From positions 1,263,859-1,327,858 of the forward strand of contig VZRS01014475.1 of NCBI GenBank assembly GCA_013398055.1: DNA of 64,000 bases, in the 5' to 3' direction. The notes under the pieces were generated by a model. It worked only from the letters and a program-made list of their open reading frames with translations, did no database searches and was not told where the DNA came from. This DNA is from Ifrita kowaldi. Its lineage: Eukaryota; Chordata; Aves; Passeriformes; Cinclosomatidae. This document shows positions 54,152 to 64,000 of the stretch, in pieces; position 1 is the first letter of the stretch, and every line of letters begins with the position of its first letter. The position numbers and the translations under genes are program-made.

Positions 54152-54625
54152 CAAGTCACGGATCATCTTGTGGATAGGAATCACAGCATCTCGAGTTGTT
54201 CGGTACTGTCGGCGATGCACTGTTGAGGTAGCAATTGGTAAAAAGTTTTTCTCTTTCAGAAGGCCTACTACAGATGGGTTCTTTGATAGTCTAGGCAAGG
54301 TATTCAATTGCTTAATGCCCTCTGTCTCTTCTGCAGCTATTCTAAAAGCCTACTTGAGTCTTTTTGGGTTTCTGAAATACCCACTTTGGAGGAAGTTTAT
54401 GCTCAAAATGCATGGGGCCTCTGGGCTTGTCACAGTGGAATGTTTTTTTCACTTATTTTCAGTTAGGCTCACCTCAGCTTCTACTAGGGTTAAATTTCGT
54501 GATCCACTTGTTACACCAGCAATAGAAACAGATTCTACTCTCACATGTTGCAATGGGATTATTGTACACTGCGCACCAGTGTTAACTAAAGCATCATATT
54601 TTTGTAGTTTTGATGTACTAGGCCA
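54152..54625 (-). pseudogene. Retroviral protease and start of reverse transcriptase, broken
   Basis: On the minus strand a protease-like segment contains ALVNTGAQCTIIP. The position of the catalytic Asp (D-T/S-G-A) is an Asn codon (54581-54583). In the same frame there are two nonsense codons, TGA at 54449-54451 and TAG at 54350-54352. Beyond them the reading continues into sequence typical of the region leading into reverse transcriptase in ERVL-type pol (motifs VHRRQYRT and PIHKMIRDL). It ends at the junction with LTR sequence near 54150. The polymerase palm with its YxDD motif, RNase H and integrase are absent. Confidence 0.82.
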
Positions 54626-54808
54626 ATGAATCTACACAGTCTAACAAGTACGGGGTTTTTTTGGCCTCTACGTGGCTAGAGGCAGGGCCCCTCTAGTTCT
54701 GGTTATCCTTCTTTCCCTGGGCCTGCGTTGCAGAGGTTCTTTCGAGGGGATCAGACATGTTGTCGTCTTTTCCATCATTTCCGTCAGATTGGCTACAGGC
54801 AACTGGAG

Positions 54809-56023
54809 CTACTTCTTTTTTAGTGAAATTTCTTTTCTGAGACCTGCGCTTTTTAATTCACGCACTTCTGCTGCCAGAGCAGAAGTAGGCTGTTCACCCC
54901 ACTTCTTTGTGTTTTCTCCACTGTCACACAGGAATTTTTACAGCTCACTCCATGGGATGTACTTTCTTTTTGGGGAACGTCCATGTTGGGTATTAGAATC
55001 TCTGATCTGTACTGTTGAGGTTTGAAGAAGGCCCTCTTTAATTTCCTTTTTGAGTACTTGGAAATTCTTTTCTATCTTATTTTCTAATTTTTGCACACGT
55101 GTTTCTACAGCTGTGATTTTCGCATGTGTTGGGCCACGCACGGTGCCTGTGTATGCTCGGAGCTTCATTGCTATATTCTGCACGGTCTTATTTGCACTGT
55201 AATTTGGTTTTATTAGTGCTAAAGCAGACTTATATTCTGATGGCCCAAGCTGTATGAGCTTTCGCCACATGAATGGATTAACTCTGGCATGGTTTGGACT
55301 TGTCGATCTTGAGTCATTTGTGAAGACAACCTTTACTACTCCTAGTTCTTTTAGGCATTGGATCCTTTGTTTTATGGTCTTCCATTGGGTTTGCTGCATA
55401 TAGAGATCATTTCTGCACAGATATTTTTCCCTCACACCACTCAAGATCTGTCTCTGGACACTGACAGTGTCAGCCCCCCTTATTATCCTTTGGTCGATAG
55501 CTGGATCACGTGACAGGGATCCTAAACGCCTCACTTCAGCACCATCCAGCATTACATCATCACCGGCAGCATCCCAAATACGGACCAGCCAACTTATTAT
55601 GGATTCACCAGACCGTCGGGTGTAGTCCTTTCTTAGTCTGTGAAGGTCCTTTATGGACACGGACTCAGTAATGGTTTCAGTGCCTGAGTCAGTTGGTGGC
55701 TTTGAGGTTCCTTCCCCTGCACCATCATCATCTTTCACTGGCCGATCAGTTTTGGTCGTGTGCTTTTTCCTCGTGACAGGAGCAACTGTCAATGGCTTAG
55801 GTTTTCCCTCTGGTTTGACTGCAGCCTGAGTGACTGGGATGTCTGCTGATTTATCTTCCTGCCCCTCTACCTTTATCTGCTGCTCTACAGTACCTAGCAG
55901 TGTGCGATAGGCATATGCCAAGGCCCAGCATATTGCAATGACCTTTTCCTCCTTAGAATTGTCATTGAATTTCTCTTTCAGATATTTCCCCACCACAGCT
56001 GGATTCTGAATTTGTTCAGGGGG
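54809..56023 (-). pseudogene. ERVL-like gag, 5' end in the gap, interrupted near the 3' end
   Basis: The frame is open on the minus strand from the gap edge (56023) to a TAA at 54938-54940, about 361 codons. There is no credible start codon on this side of the gap, so the N-terminus lies in the N run. Recognisable parts are GKYLKEKFNDNSKEEKVIA near the start, a charged Lys/Thr/Pro-rich linker, a helical capsid-like centre (WLVRIWDAAGDD) and a C-terminal coiled-coil heptad region (VETRVQKLENKIEKNFQVL). No CCHC zinc knuckle is visible. After the TAA the same frame continues with Gag-like sequence to a TAG at 54809-54811. There the homology moves to another frame at an A run, which indicates a frameshift. 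Confidence 0.85.
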
Positions 56024-56160
56024 NNNNNNNNNNNNNNNNNNNNNNNNNNNNNNNNNNNNNNNNNNNNNNNNNNNNNNNNNNNNNNNNNNNNNNNNNNNNN
56101 NNNNNNNNNNNNNNNNNNNNNNNNNNNNNNNNNNNNNNNNNNNNNNNNNNNNNNNNNNNN
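56024..56160. other. Assembly gap (137 N)
   Basis: The N run separates gag from the 5' LTR. It must hide the 3' part of the 5' LTR, the primer-binding site, the leader and the start of gag. The matching part of the 3' LTR alone (53916-54083) is 168 bases, so the gap length is probably an underestimate. Confidence 0.99.
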
Positions 56161-56629
56161 TGCTAAATAATGAAATCTCTCGCTGTAGAGAGAAACCTGG
56201 GAAGATTTCAGAGTCCTTCTGTAGGTGTGGTCTCTCTCCTCCTCGGAGCTGGGTGAGGGCCCACCCCCTCGGGCCTCGGGGAAAATTCTCCCGATGTGTT
56301 CTGATGTTGTTGAAACAGTCCAGAAGAGAAGAAGGGAAAAAACCAAAATCCCAGGAAACAAAGTTCAGCTTTCCGTCTCACGCCGGAGAGAGGGGAAAGG
56401 AAAAAAACTGGCCGAAAAAGCAAGCAGGATGCTCCCCCTGTGCTACCGCAGCCAGAGCACGCAGAGGAGTGTAATCTCTGTGTCCTTGAGACACTGCTTT
56501 GAAAAGTTTGCTTGGTCCTTTTTTTTCTTCCCTCTCAAGTTCAGTTTAAAGACACAGAAAAGGCACAAAATCAATTGTTTGGCATAAAGCCATGATAGGG
56601 GATATACATGATGAAGTCACCCCAAGACA
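56161..56629 (-). repeat. 5' LTR (3' end lost in the gap)
   Basis: About 469 bases. On the minus strand it begins TGTCTTGGGGTGACTTCATC at 56629 and runs through a GC-rich, CpG-containing section (about 56230-56470) into the 60-base block shared with the 3' LTR remnant. Compared with the remnant it retains the U3 region. Open frames of 71 to 120 codons on both strands inside it are non-genic. Confidence 0.85.
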
Positions 56630-56634
56630 CCTTA
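56630..56634. repeat. Right target-site duplication (CCTTA) of the provirus
   Basis: An exact copy of 53911-53915 immediately after the terminal ACA of the element. Confidence 0.88.
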
Positions 56635-56785
56635 CTTAAAAAAAAAAATGTTGTAAAAGCAACACTTCTGTATGAAGCTTTTTTTTTTTTAGTATAATGT
56701 CTTCCAGCAAATGGCAAATACATATCCATTCATAAGAAGGTTTCTAGTGATCTTTGTTCCAATTGTAACTGGGAACCATGCAAAT

Positions 56786-56820
56786 AAATGGAAAATTCTG
56801 CAGAAAATGGAAAATTCTGC
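56786..56820. repeat. 19-bp-period tandem duplication
   Basis: AAATGGAAAATTCTGC occurs at 56786-56801 and again at 56805-56820. A small local duplication. Confidence 0.85.
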
Positions 56821-59800
56821 TTTGTTCTGTAAATATCACTGATTATTTTTCATTATGTAACATGGGTAGTGTCTTCTGCCTTTTGCTATACTTTGTATTT
56901 TATGTGACTTTTGTATAGGGAGTGGAGAGTCATAAGTGCCTAGGTCATTCTTCTAAGGTTTTCCTGGCTAATTGCTGAAACATGGCTTATGTTGATAGCA
57001 TGATATCAGCATGAGATGATATGCAATGTTTTTCAATTGAGCTCATGGTTATGTGCTTGATTCTGTCGTGTTCTCTTACACTGTTGGATAGATCATGCAT
57101 TATACATCTATTTTTTTCCTAGAACAGTCATTGCATTGTCATGCCCTATATGCCATAACAACTGCAGACCACCAGCAAAATCTTAATATTCTACATACCA
57201 GATACTGATATTGTTACCTGTTGTGTTGGTTTTCACAGTTCATTTATTTATAATTTCATGACTGAAGATCTGACCTGTATACAGCACAGAGTCTTTTTGT
57301 TTGAGGCAGCTCTTATTACCAGAAAGTGTCATTCCCATATAGTCTGTCTTTTTTTTCCAGGTTGATGGATGGTAATCAAAAGCTGACTTAAATATGTATT
57401 GGATAAATCTGTGATGGGATATTTAGTTAGTATATATTAGACATACCTTAAATAATCTTCTTTTTTTTTTTTTTTTAGTTCAAGAGAATGTGTTGTATTA
57501 AATGTCTCTGCTTGCATTTAAAGATGGTTTTTTTGATGTCTTACTATCTGAAACTCTTATTAGAGAATAGCAATGCCAATGATTTGTTGGTGGCCTACAA
57601 ATAATTAGTGAATTACAGTTCTGGCTTATTCTCAACACTTTATATTATATTAGACTAAAATCCACTAAAAAGATACTATTTGTATGAGCAATAAAGGTTG
57701 ATCCCACAAGGGTTTGTGAAGATATGATGAGTAGGAAGAATTTCTACATATTATCTATGCATTAAATTATGGCCTGCTTAAAAGAAAAGAAAAAAAATCT
57801 TTGAATTTTTGTGTTATCCTTGAAGGCAAATGTGCAAAGCCTCTGGAGCCTGCTTAAAACATGTTACAGGTGCTGCAGATGTTGACAGCTCTTTCTGAAT
57901 ATTCTCCTTAACTAATTGAAAGGAGAAAAACCCCAAACAACATTCTCAGGATAGACTACCATCACAGTTGCTTTCTGATTATTACAAAGTCCAAAAACTT
58001 TGTATCTTAAATAAGAAATCCTCTGTAGACTGATGGGAAAGCCTATCATTCATCTGGCTGTACACACCAGTGCACACACAATGCTGTTTAAGCCTGTGGA
58101 AAGCTGTGTAAAAATCAGTAGATGCTGTTACAACACTGGTGTAAAGGCTTCTCCCATTTTTGTAGGAGTTTTGTTTGCTTAAGGGGTTCACGCATTCCTC
58201 CCAAAGCAGCTTTGGTCAACATCTGGTTTTGACAATGTCAGTTAAATTGGTCCCAAACAGACTCTGGCTCCTTTGTAAATATCTGAGATATACTGATGAG
58301 AAGTTTACTGACATACATACAATTGTAATGAAAGTGTGTTGTATGTGAAGGTGAAACATACATGTAAACCAAACAAGCTGAAATCAGAATTAGGCTTATA
58401 ATATTTGACTAATGGTGGGGTTGAATAGGTTGCTTAAATAAAAGTGGGATTTTATCAGTCTCATAGAGTTGTAATACATAGTTAGAAAACTGTCTTAAAG
58501 TTTTGTATTGTCAATAAGTATTCAAGTTTCCTATTTCACATAAAAAAAAGTTGTAAATTACATGCTGTTTAGTTTCAACCACACTGGAAAAAATTCTATT
58601 GGTATTTCTGTCATTCTCAGTGTTGTTAAGGGATTTGTCTTGTTCCTCTTAGCCAGTTGCTTTGGAAGCCATTGCATATATAATTCAAAAATATGTGTTC
58701 GTGAATTAGCTTCAACAGAGAGTAAGTGCCCAGCAGCCGAACACGTAATCACATTTAAAAAGTGAAACATCTGTGAGCATTTAAAGTAGAGGACTTTGTA
58801 AAACTGTAGAACTACTAAGTTCATTTACTGTAGCTGAAAAATCCTGGAGAAGCAGAGCCATTCAAGGAGTAGATAATGTGAAAACAAAGATAGGCCGTTC
58901 TGAACTCTGGCACGTACTCACTACAAATAGATATGCTGAAAAAGCTCATAAAGCTTGGAAAGAGTTTGGCTTGAAGTCTTCTAGTTCTTTGGGGGTTTTT
59001 TTGGTGTTTTCATGGGTATTTTCTTGTCATGAATAGCTGCCTATCATGTAGAGCTGAATGGCTATTAAATGCATCTTTGTGTATTTCTTCTATGGACCAC
59101 AGTCCCACACCGATAGTAGTCCATAGGTTGAGAATCATTAACAAGACCCATTGTTTGGTATTAAAAGGAACATTTGCATTAGAATCAACAGTCTGAAACT
59201 CAGCTGGGATGAGTCAAAGAATATATTGGTAGATCGTAGTAAATAATGTATTATAGTTGGAATCTGTTTAAGGAATTGTTGTTTTTCGTATTTCAGAATA
59301 TAGTATGAAATGTTTCAGTTCAAGGACCATAATGTCCCATATGACCTATGAGTCATGGACTCCAGAGTGTGTTCTCAGTTTTGGAAGACATAACATTTTA
59401 AAAAGTTCCAATTCCTTGCTTTTCATAGTTTCTGTGTTGGAGTAATGGCCTTCTAATTATTTAATATGAACTGTGATGACCAGTACACACAGCCTTTAGT
59501 GAAACAGAATTCAAAATTAGGGTACATGACTTAAGAATGCAAATTAAGAACTTATAGCAATATTTTTTGTGTGATATTATTGATCCTAAGATTAATGAAA
59601 GAAAAACAGGAAAATGCTGAAGACTTTTCTTTTCTTTTTTTTTTTTTTTGCTTACATTGATATCTTTTGCTGAGTCACTCTTGTATTACTTTTCAAAACA
59701 TAAACATGGAACTAAGCAATAATTAGTTGCAGCCTACTATTATTCTGACTGAAAGAATAATAGACATTTTAGCGTTGATTGTGGAGCATAAGTAAGGTTA

Positions 59801-62800
59801 AAGATTTCCAGAAAGCTGCTGTGAGATCTTTTAAACAAACTTATAAGTACTCCGTTCCACGAGTGTTAGACTTAAAAGTTTGAAACCATGTTCTTTTTCT
59901 CAACTTGATTTTGAATAGATCACTGAAGAAACAGTAGTATCTTTTTATCTTGGAAGTGCATTGAAGAAAGAACTGATAGGAGTCTATGTTCTCTGTGTGA
60001 TCTATATTTGGTCTTCTCTTGCCTGGTGGATATTTTTTATTTTGTAGGTTAATTATATTTTCAATATTTTTTTTTATTAAAGTAATCTCTTTCTCCTACC
60101 TTCTCATTACACTTATTGCTTGCATCTGATTATTTTAGTCATTCCTGTGAAGGAAATTCTGTACATGTCTCTCAGTGTTAGCTAAGTGGCCTACTTGGCA
60201 TGTAGGCTTGAAAGATGATGAAACCTATTTTTAAAGGAGGATCACTTAGTTTTCTACTAATGCTCTATACAGCAGTCTTGAGGTTGCATGTTCTGATATC
60301 TCTGTGACTAAGGCCCATGAGCCTGTGAAAACAGGTAGAGCAAAGATCAATGAAGGAAGCCTGAGTACAGCTATAAGATGACTGGTATGATGCTGTACAT
60401 CTGAGGAACCACCTCGTGGTCTAGCTTAAACAAGTGGTGTCACTTGGGATCAAGAGGAATTTTCTTTCTAAGTGGCCAGCCTGATGGGACTTGTCAAAAA
60501 GCATCAAACCCTGAATCTCTGTGTATGTTACTTTGAAATGATCTTTTATATAGTGCCTTAGTAGCTGGAGCATTCACTAAGGAAGCATTGCTTCAATTCC
60601 ATTGCTGTGTCGTCTTGCAGGTCCATAAACCTCTATCTGCACTTTTCAGAGCAATTTCTTAGAGGTGGACACTGGAGGGTGTCTTTGCTGTAAGTTCTTG
60701 TGTTACTGCATCCCCCTGCACTTTTGTAAAACAGTGCCGGTAGCAGGATACAAGCAGAAGAGAGCTCAGAATAGAAGGGCATGTCTTCCTGTGTCCTTGG
60801 GAAGTGCACTATTCTGCCCTGCCGTTCCTGTCCCCTTTTTTGCGATAGCCCCCAGTTTTAGTGTGCAGCCCTTTGGGTTTGTGTCTAAATATCTAACACA
60901 GGTTTTGGAATCAAACAGCAAAAGATTAAAACCTACAACTGTGTAGTAGTGTCAAACTATAGTCTGAAGTATACTTTAAGTTGCGCAGCCTGAGTAGGAA
61001 CTACTGTCATAAAATGGTATTCTAGTTTGCTCTGTATATTGGAAAGAGAAATTTTCTGAAGGAAAAAAGCTTTGATGGGTCTTGATATTGTATTTCTTGA
61101 TTTACTTCAATTGTTGGCAAATACTGTGATAAATATTAGATCATAGGAATTAAAACCTCACTATGCACTGATGTGTTCTTAACGCTAATACTCTGTGTTA
61201 GCTATATGGCTTTTACTAAATAAAGCAGTTGATTTTTAAAATAAACATAATTCAAGACAGTTGTGTACATGAAGCCTTGTAGCTTTTGACCTCTCTGTGA
61301 TTGTGTCAAAATGTGTGTAATGTTATCTGCCTATGGTCTTGATGCTTGTGCATCGTGTAACTGTGCATTGGCTACAAAGGTGTCTTCTACCTTTTCTTCT
61401 TTTTTTCTGTTTTCCCAACTTGTACAATTCGCGGTATTCACCAATGAACTGAATTTTTCTTTAAAGACTGTAGAGTGAAATTTGCTCCAGTTCAAGAGGA
61501 CATAGATCTTGGGATCTAAATAAGTGTTCTGTTTTAAATCCTTACTGCTTTATTGATGGGTAAATTTCACCGGTAATTTGAGAGGGGATTTAGTCTTATT
61601 CAGGAAAGAATACTTACTGAAGTCAGAGGGACTTCACGCATCATTGCTTTCCTGAATATATTGAAAGAGACTTCAGCATATGCTCAAATGTTTTCTTGAA
61701 CTGGGAATTTTAAAGGGTTTATAAAATTAAAAGGCAGTATCATTGTAGACATTATAAAAAAAATCAGATTAGTGTTGTTATTATGTAGAGATTTTATTCA
61801 GCAATATCACACATCACCATAAAATTTACTTCTTCAAATAGCCCCCTTACAGTCATTACAGTAATTGCATAGAAATATAGTCACTGTCGTTCCAGAAACA
61901 CTGACTCTTTTAATTTCACTGTTTCACACAGCTACTGGTTCAGAAATGCACAACTGGGTTTTTTGCCTATCTCACTTCTTTCATGAACATCCTAACTTTA
62001 TATAGGGTCATTTGTGGTGGAAGTAAATTAATTCTTGGTCCCGCTGGTAGTAAGGTTATACTTTGCATAAGAAAGTTTATTGACAATGTTTAGTGTTTCT
62101 GTTTGTGTAGTTCTTTCTACATGAACTCATTCTGAATTAAATATATGTATATGATTTTTAAAACAGCAGCAGGATTTTAATATATATAGCCATAATGTTG
62201 ATGAGGAGATGTTAAGGTTTTTCAGTGTCATGGCTTCTTCCTGTTACAGGGATGATTTCGTTAGACACTGCGCACCAACAAATCAATAGCTGCTATTACT
62301 CACTAGCTGAAATTAAAAAATAAAGCTAAATCAAGTAGTAACAGCAGTATTAAATAGCTTTTCATTATGAAATCCATACGACTTCTATATCAACATTTTA
62401 AGTGTTACTATTATTAATATTTAACTAGAAAAATTAAAACTTGATATAGTTAGGTAAATTCCTATGCCTAAAATGTAAGGCTTCATAGAATATCTCAAAA
62501 ATATTAAAAATCGAGGGTTCTATAGAAAGAAAACCTGTGCATCTTAAATAGTCAATATAGCCTCTGGAAATAAATCAGATCATTACCTTTCAATGATACA
62601 AACAATAAGCAAATCTTTTTAATGGTGTCTGATCATGCATTTTCTGCAATTTGGGATGCATTGCTTTAGAAATTGTCATGTCTCTTCTGAAGGGGGTTTC
62701 TCCATGGCATACAGTGGGAATATATAACCTAGTTAGAAATTGGAAATGTTAGGTCTACTACTGAGTTAAATTTTTGTCCTGCAAATGTTCCCTGGATTTA

Positions 62801-62996
62801 GCACTGGGAATTTTTCTCACCTTCACCCAACTCCTCATATACGATAAAAATCATCTTAGAAAGTTGCTGCATTATTGTTTTGAAAATTTTGAAAAATATT
62901 TTTATATTTAATCAAAATTAGTATTCCCTCAAAATAAGTTTCTTGTTCACATTGTAGAAGTTGGGTCCACTTACATCTTTTCACATACTAGGGAAA

Positions 62997-63190
62997 ATCA
63001 TAGAATCTTAGAATATACTGAGTTGGAAGGGACCCATAAACAACATCAAGTCCAACTCCTGGCCCTGTGCAAGACACCACAAGTGTCACACCATGTGCCC
63101 CAGGGTGTTGTTCAAACCCTTCTTGAACTCTGCCAGGCTTGGTGCTGCGACCACTTCTCTAGGGAATCTGTTCTATCCAGTTTTCAACCA
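62997..63190 (-). mobile_element. CR1 LINE, truncated 3'-end fragment
   Basis: On + the block starts ATCATAGAATCTTAGAATA, a degraded doubled CATAGAAT, i.e. the reverse complement of the CR1 terminal octamer repeat. It then runs through GAGTTGGAAGGGACCCA, CATCAAGTCCAACTCCTGG, GGTGTTGTTCAAACCCTTC and GGTGCTGCGACCACTTC, all typical of avian CR1 3' ends. The copy is on the minus strand, antisense to SNTG1, about 190 bp and 5'-truncated. The right edge is approximate. Confidence 0.92.
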
Positions 63191-64000
63191 TGTTGGAATA
63201 TTTTACAAGAGATGGGGTCATTGTGGAAATCAGTAATCAATCAGCACTTGCATGTAATAACCCTAGTAAAATTTATTTTTGGAAGGTCCAGGCAGTAAGT
63301 AGGCAGGATTAATAATTAATACTTTTTTCAGTGACCTGATGTTGTTTAATTTATTGAAAAATTGTGGTACGATTTTAATGCCACTGTTCAACATCCGATG
63401 AATCAAGTTCTCTCCAGTTCTCTCTTTTTGCCACTTTAAATACACCTTGCCCCTGAGTAGGGAGGAGTGGGGGAGAAAGAGCAAAAAACAATCAAACAAA
63501 ACGAAACAACCCCCACCTTTTTCTCATTTGTGGACTAACTATCAGTAATTAAAGGTATTTAATGTAACTATATCAAAGTATGGAAGAAACTGCAAAAAGA
63601 GAAGAATTCTGCAAGTTTTTCAAATAATTTCAAATTCTTAAGAGAGCCTCATTGTTTGCAAGAACTAGTAAGTAGTCCCTAGCTTTTTAATCTAGAGTCA
63701 TTTTTACCATGCATACAATACATCATGGTTCTGGGAAAAAAATCCAAACTTACTTCCTCTGATCAACCTAGCTCTAAGTTTTCCTTATAAATCAGAAACT
63801 GTGATGTAACTGAAAAAATGCATATTTAGTTTATATTTACATTTTCTCTCTTGTGTTTGCAAGTAACCTTGAAATATTTCTAGAATTATTACTGCCAGAA
63901 ATAGTCAAAATTTTTTTGTCAATGATAGTGCTTGATTGACAAATTATTGGCAATATGTATACAATAAATGCAGGGGAGTTTTCTTCCAAGTAAGTGAGCA

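Larger units (their letters stand above)
53916..56629 (-). mobile_element. Internally deleted ERVL-like endogenous retrovirus
   Basis: The element lies on the minus strand, antisense to SNTG1. Its outer ends are TGTGG... and ...AGACA, i.e. TGT/ACA termini, flanked by exact CCTTA duplications. Reading the minus strand from 56629: 5' LTR, N gap, gag, protease remnant, start of reverse transcriptase, then an abrupt join to the 3' part of the 3' LTR. The rest of pol and the U3 part of the 3' LTR are missing. The LTR copies share a 60-base block (54084-54143 and 56161-56220) with two mismatches. The gag/pro/pol reading has several stops and shifts, so no functional product is expected. Assignment to the ERVL group rests on the Gag and protease-RT sequence type, the 5-bp duplication and the TGTCTTGGGGTGAC LTR start, not on a search. 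Confidence 0.9.
13003..64000 (+). other. SNTG1: SNTG1 gene (gamma-1-syntrophin), 5' part, continuing beyond the window
   Basis: Gamma-1-syntrophin is a cytoplasmic adaptor of the dystrophin-associated complex, expressed mainly in neurons. Syntrophins carry a PH1 domain split by a PDZ domain, a second PH domain and a C-terminal syntrophin-unique region. Six exons seen here splice in frame (phases 0,0,0,1,0,0) into 121 codons with no stop. The predicted peptide matches SNTG1 almost residue for residue as I recall the mammalian protein (about 517 residues). SNTG2 differs clearly in the same region, for example at the start and in the loop before the PDZ domain. All introns have GT-AG ends. The PDZ domain is incomplete at the last exon, so the remaining three quarters of the protein must be encoded further right. 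The promoter was not identified. Confidence 0.93.
43999..64000 (+). other. SNTG1: SNTG1 intron 6 (at least 20 kb, right end outside the window)
   Basis: It starts at the exon 6 donor. I read to the window end for sequence that could continue the PDZ domain and found none, so the intron is at least 20,002 bases unless an exon was missed. It contains TAA microsatellites (48933-48979, 53696-53722), a minus-strand ERVL-like provirus with an N gap (53916-56629), a T run near 57461, a T-rich tract near 59630 and a CR1 fragment near 63000. The rest is AT-rich sequence without recognisable features. Confidence 0.8.

Noticed and set aside
54093..54629. 178-codon plus-strand open frame
   Set aside because: It is antisense to the protease/reverse-transcriptase remnant, begins inside the LTR and crosses the deletion junction. 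The minus-strand reading carries the recognisable motifs.
54672..55025. 117-codon plus-strand open frame
   Set aside because: Antisense shadow of the 3' part of the ERVL-like gag.
56208..56587. Overlapping open frames of 71 to 120 codons on both strands
   Set aside because: They lie in the GC-rich 5' LTR of the provirus and have no domains.
57470..57500. Acceptor-like T run followed by AGTTCAAGAGAATG as a possible SNTG1 exon 7
   Set aside because: The following sequence does not encode the expected end of the PDZ domain and soon reaches a stop.
1..64000. CRISPR arrays, operons or bacterial mobile elements
   Set aside because: No regularly spaced direct repeats and no dense coding; the exon-intron structure and CR1/ERV content are vertebrate.

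Overview
The window looks like vertebrate, most probably avian, nuclear DNA. It is AT-rich and intron-dominated, has GT-AG splice sites, and carries two 3'-end fragments of CR1 LINEs, the typical bird retroposon. It also carries LTR elements of endogenous-retrovirus type: a solo LTR flanked by a 6-bp target duplication and an ERVL-like provirus flanked by a 5-bp one. There is no bacterial-type gene content. Nearly all short open frames are chance frames in introns or repeats and are omitted.

The only host gene I can support is the 5' part of SNTG1 (gamma-1-syntrophin) on the + strand. Six coding exons (13003-13057, 23647-23781, 35202-35258, 41331-41388, 43806-43849, 43957-43998) join in frame into 363 coding bases, 121 residues. 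They cover the N-terminus, the first half of the split PH1 domain and most of the PDZ domain. The seventh coding exon, which should complete the PDZ domain, was not found in the following 20 kb, so the gene probably continues past the window. Introns are about 10.6, 11.4, 6.1, 2.4 and 0.107 kb, then at least 20 kb.

Layout: 1-13002 is upstream or 5' intronic sequence with no recognised exon. Intron 1 holds a CR1 fragment (about 14250), a GC-richer block with a GTATAT array (about 14.93-15.80 kb) and a long microsatellite hairpin (22691-22760). Intron 2 holds an LTR-like block (about 24.15-24.56 kb) and a clear 706-bp solo LTR (30026-30731). Intron 6 holds a minus-strand ERVL-like provirus (53916-56629) with a 137-N assembly gap, broken gag/pro/pol remnants and a truncated 3' LTR, then a second CR1 fragment (about 62997-63190).

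I see no undescribed biological system. The most informative non-genic observations concern the provirus: its LTR asymmetry shows a deletion after integration, its protease active-site Asp is replaced by Asn, and the gap is too short for what it must contain. The sense-oriented solo LTR with its own TATA-like and poly(A) signals inside SNTG1 is also worth a look. Family assignments were made by reading, not by database search.
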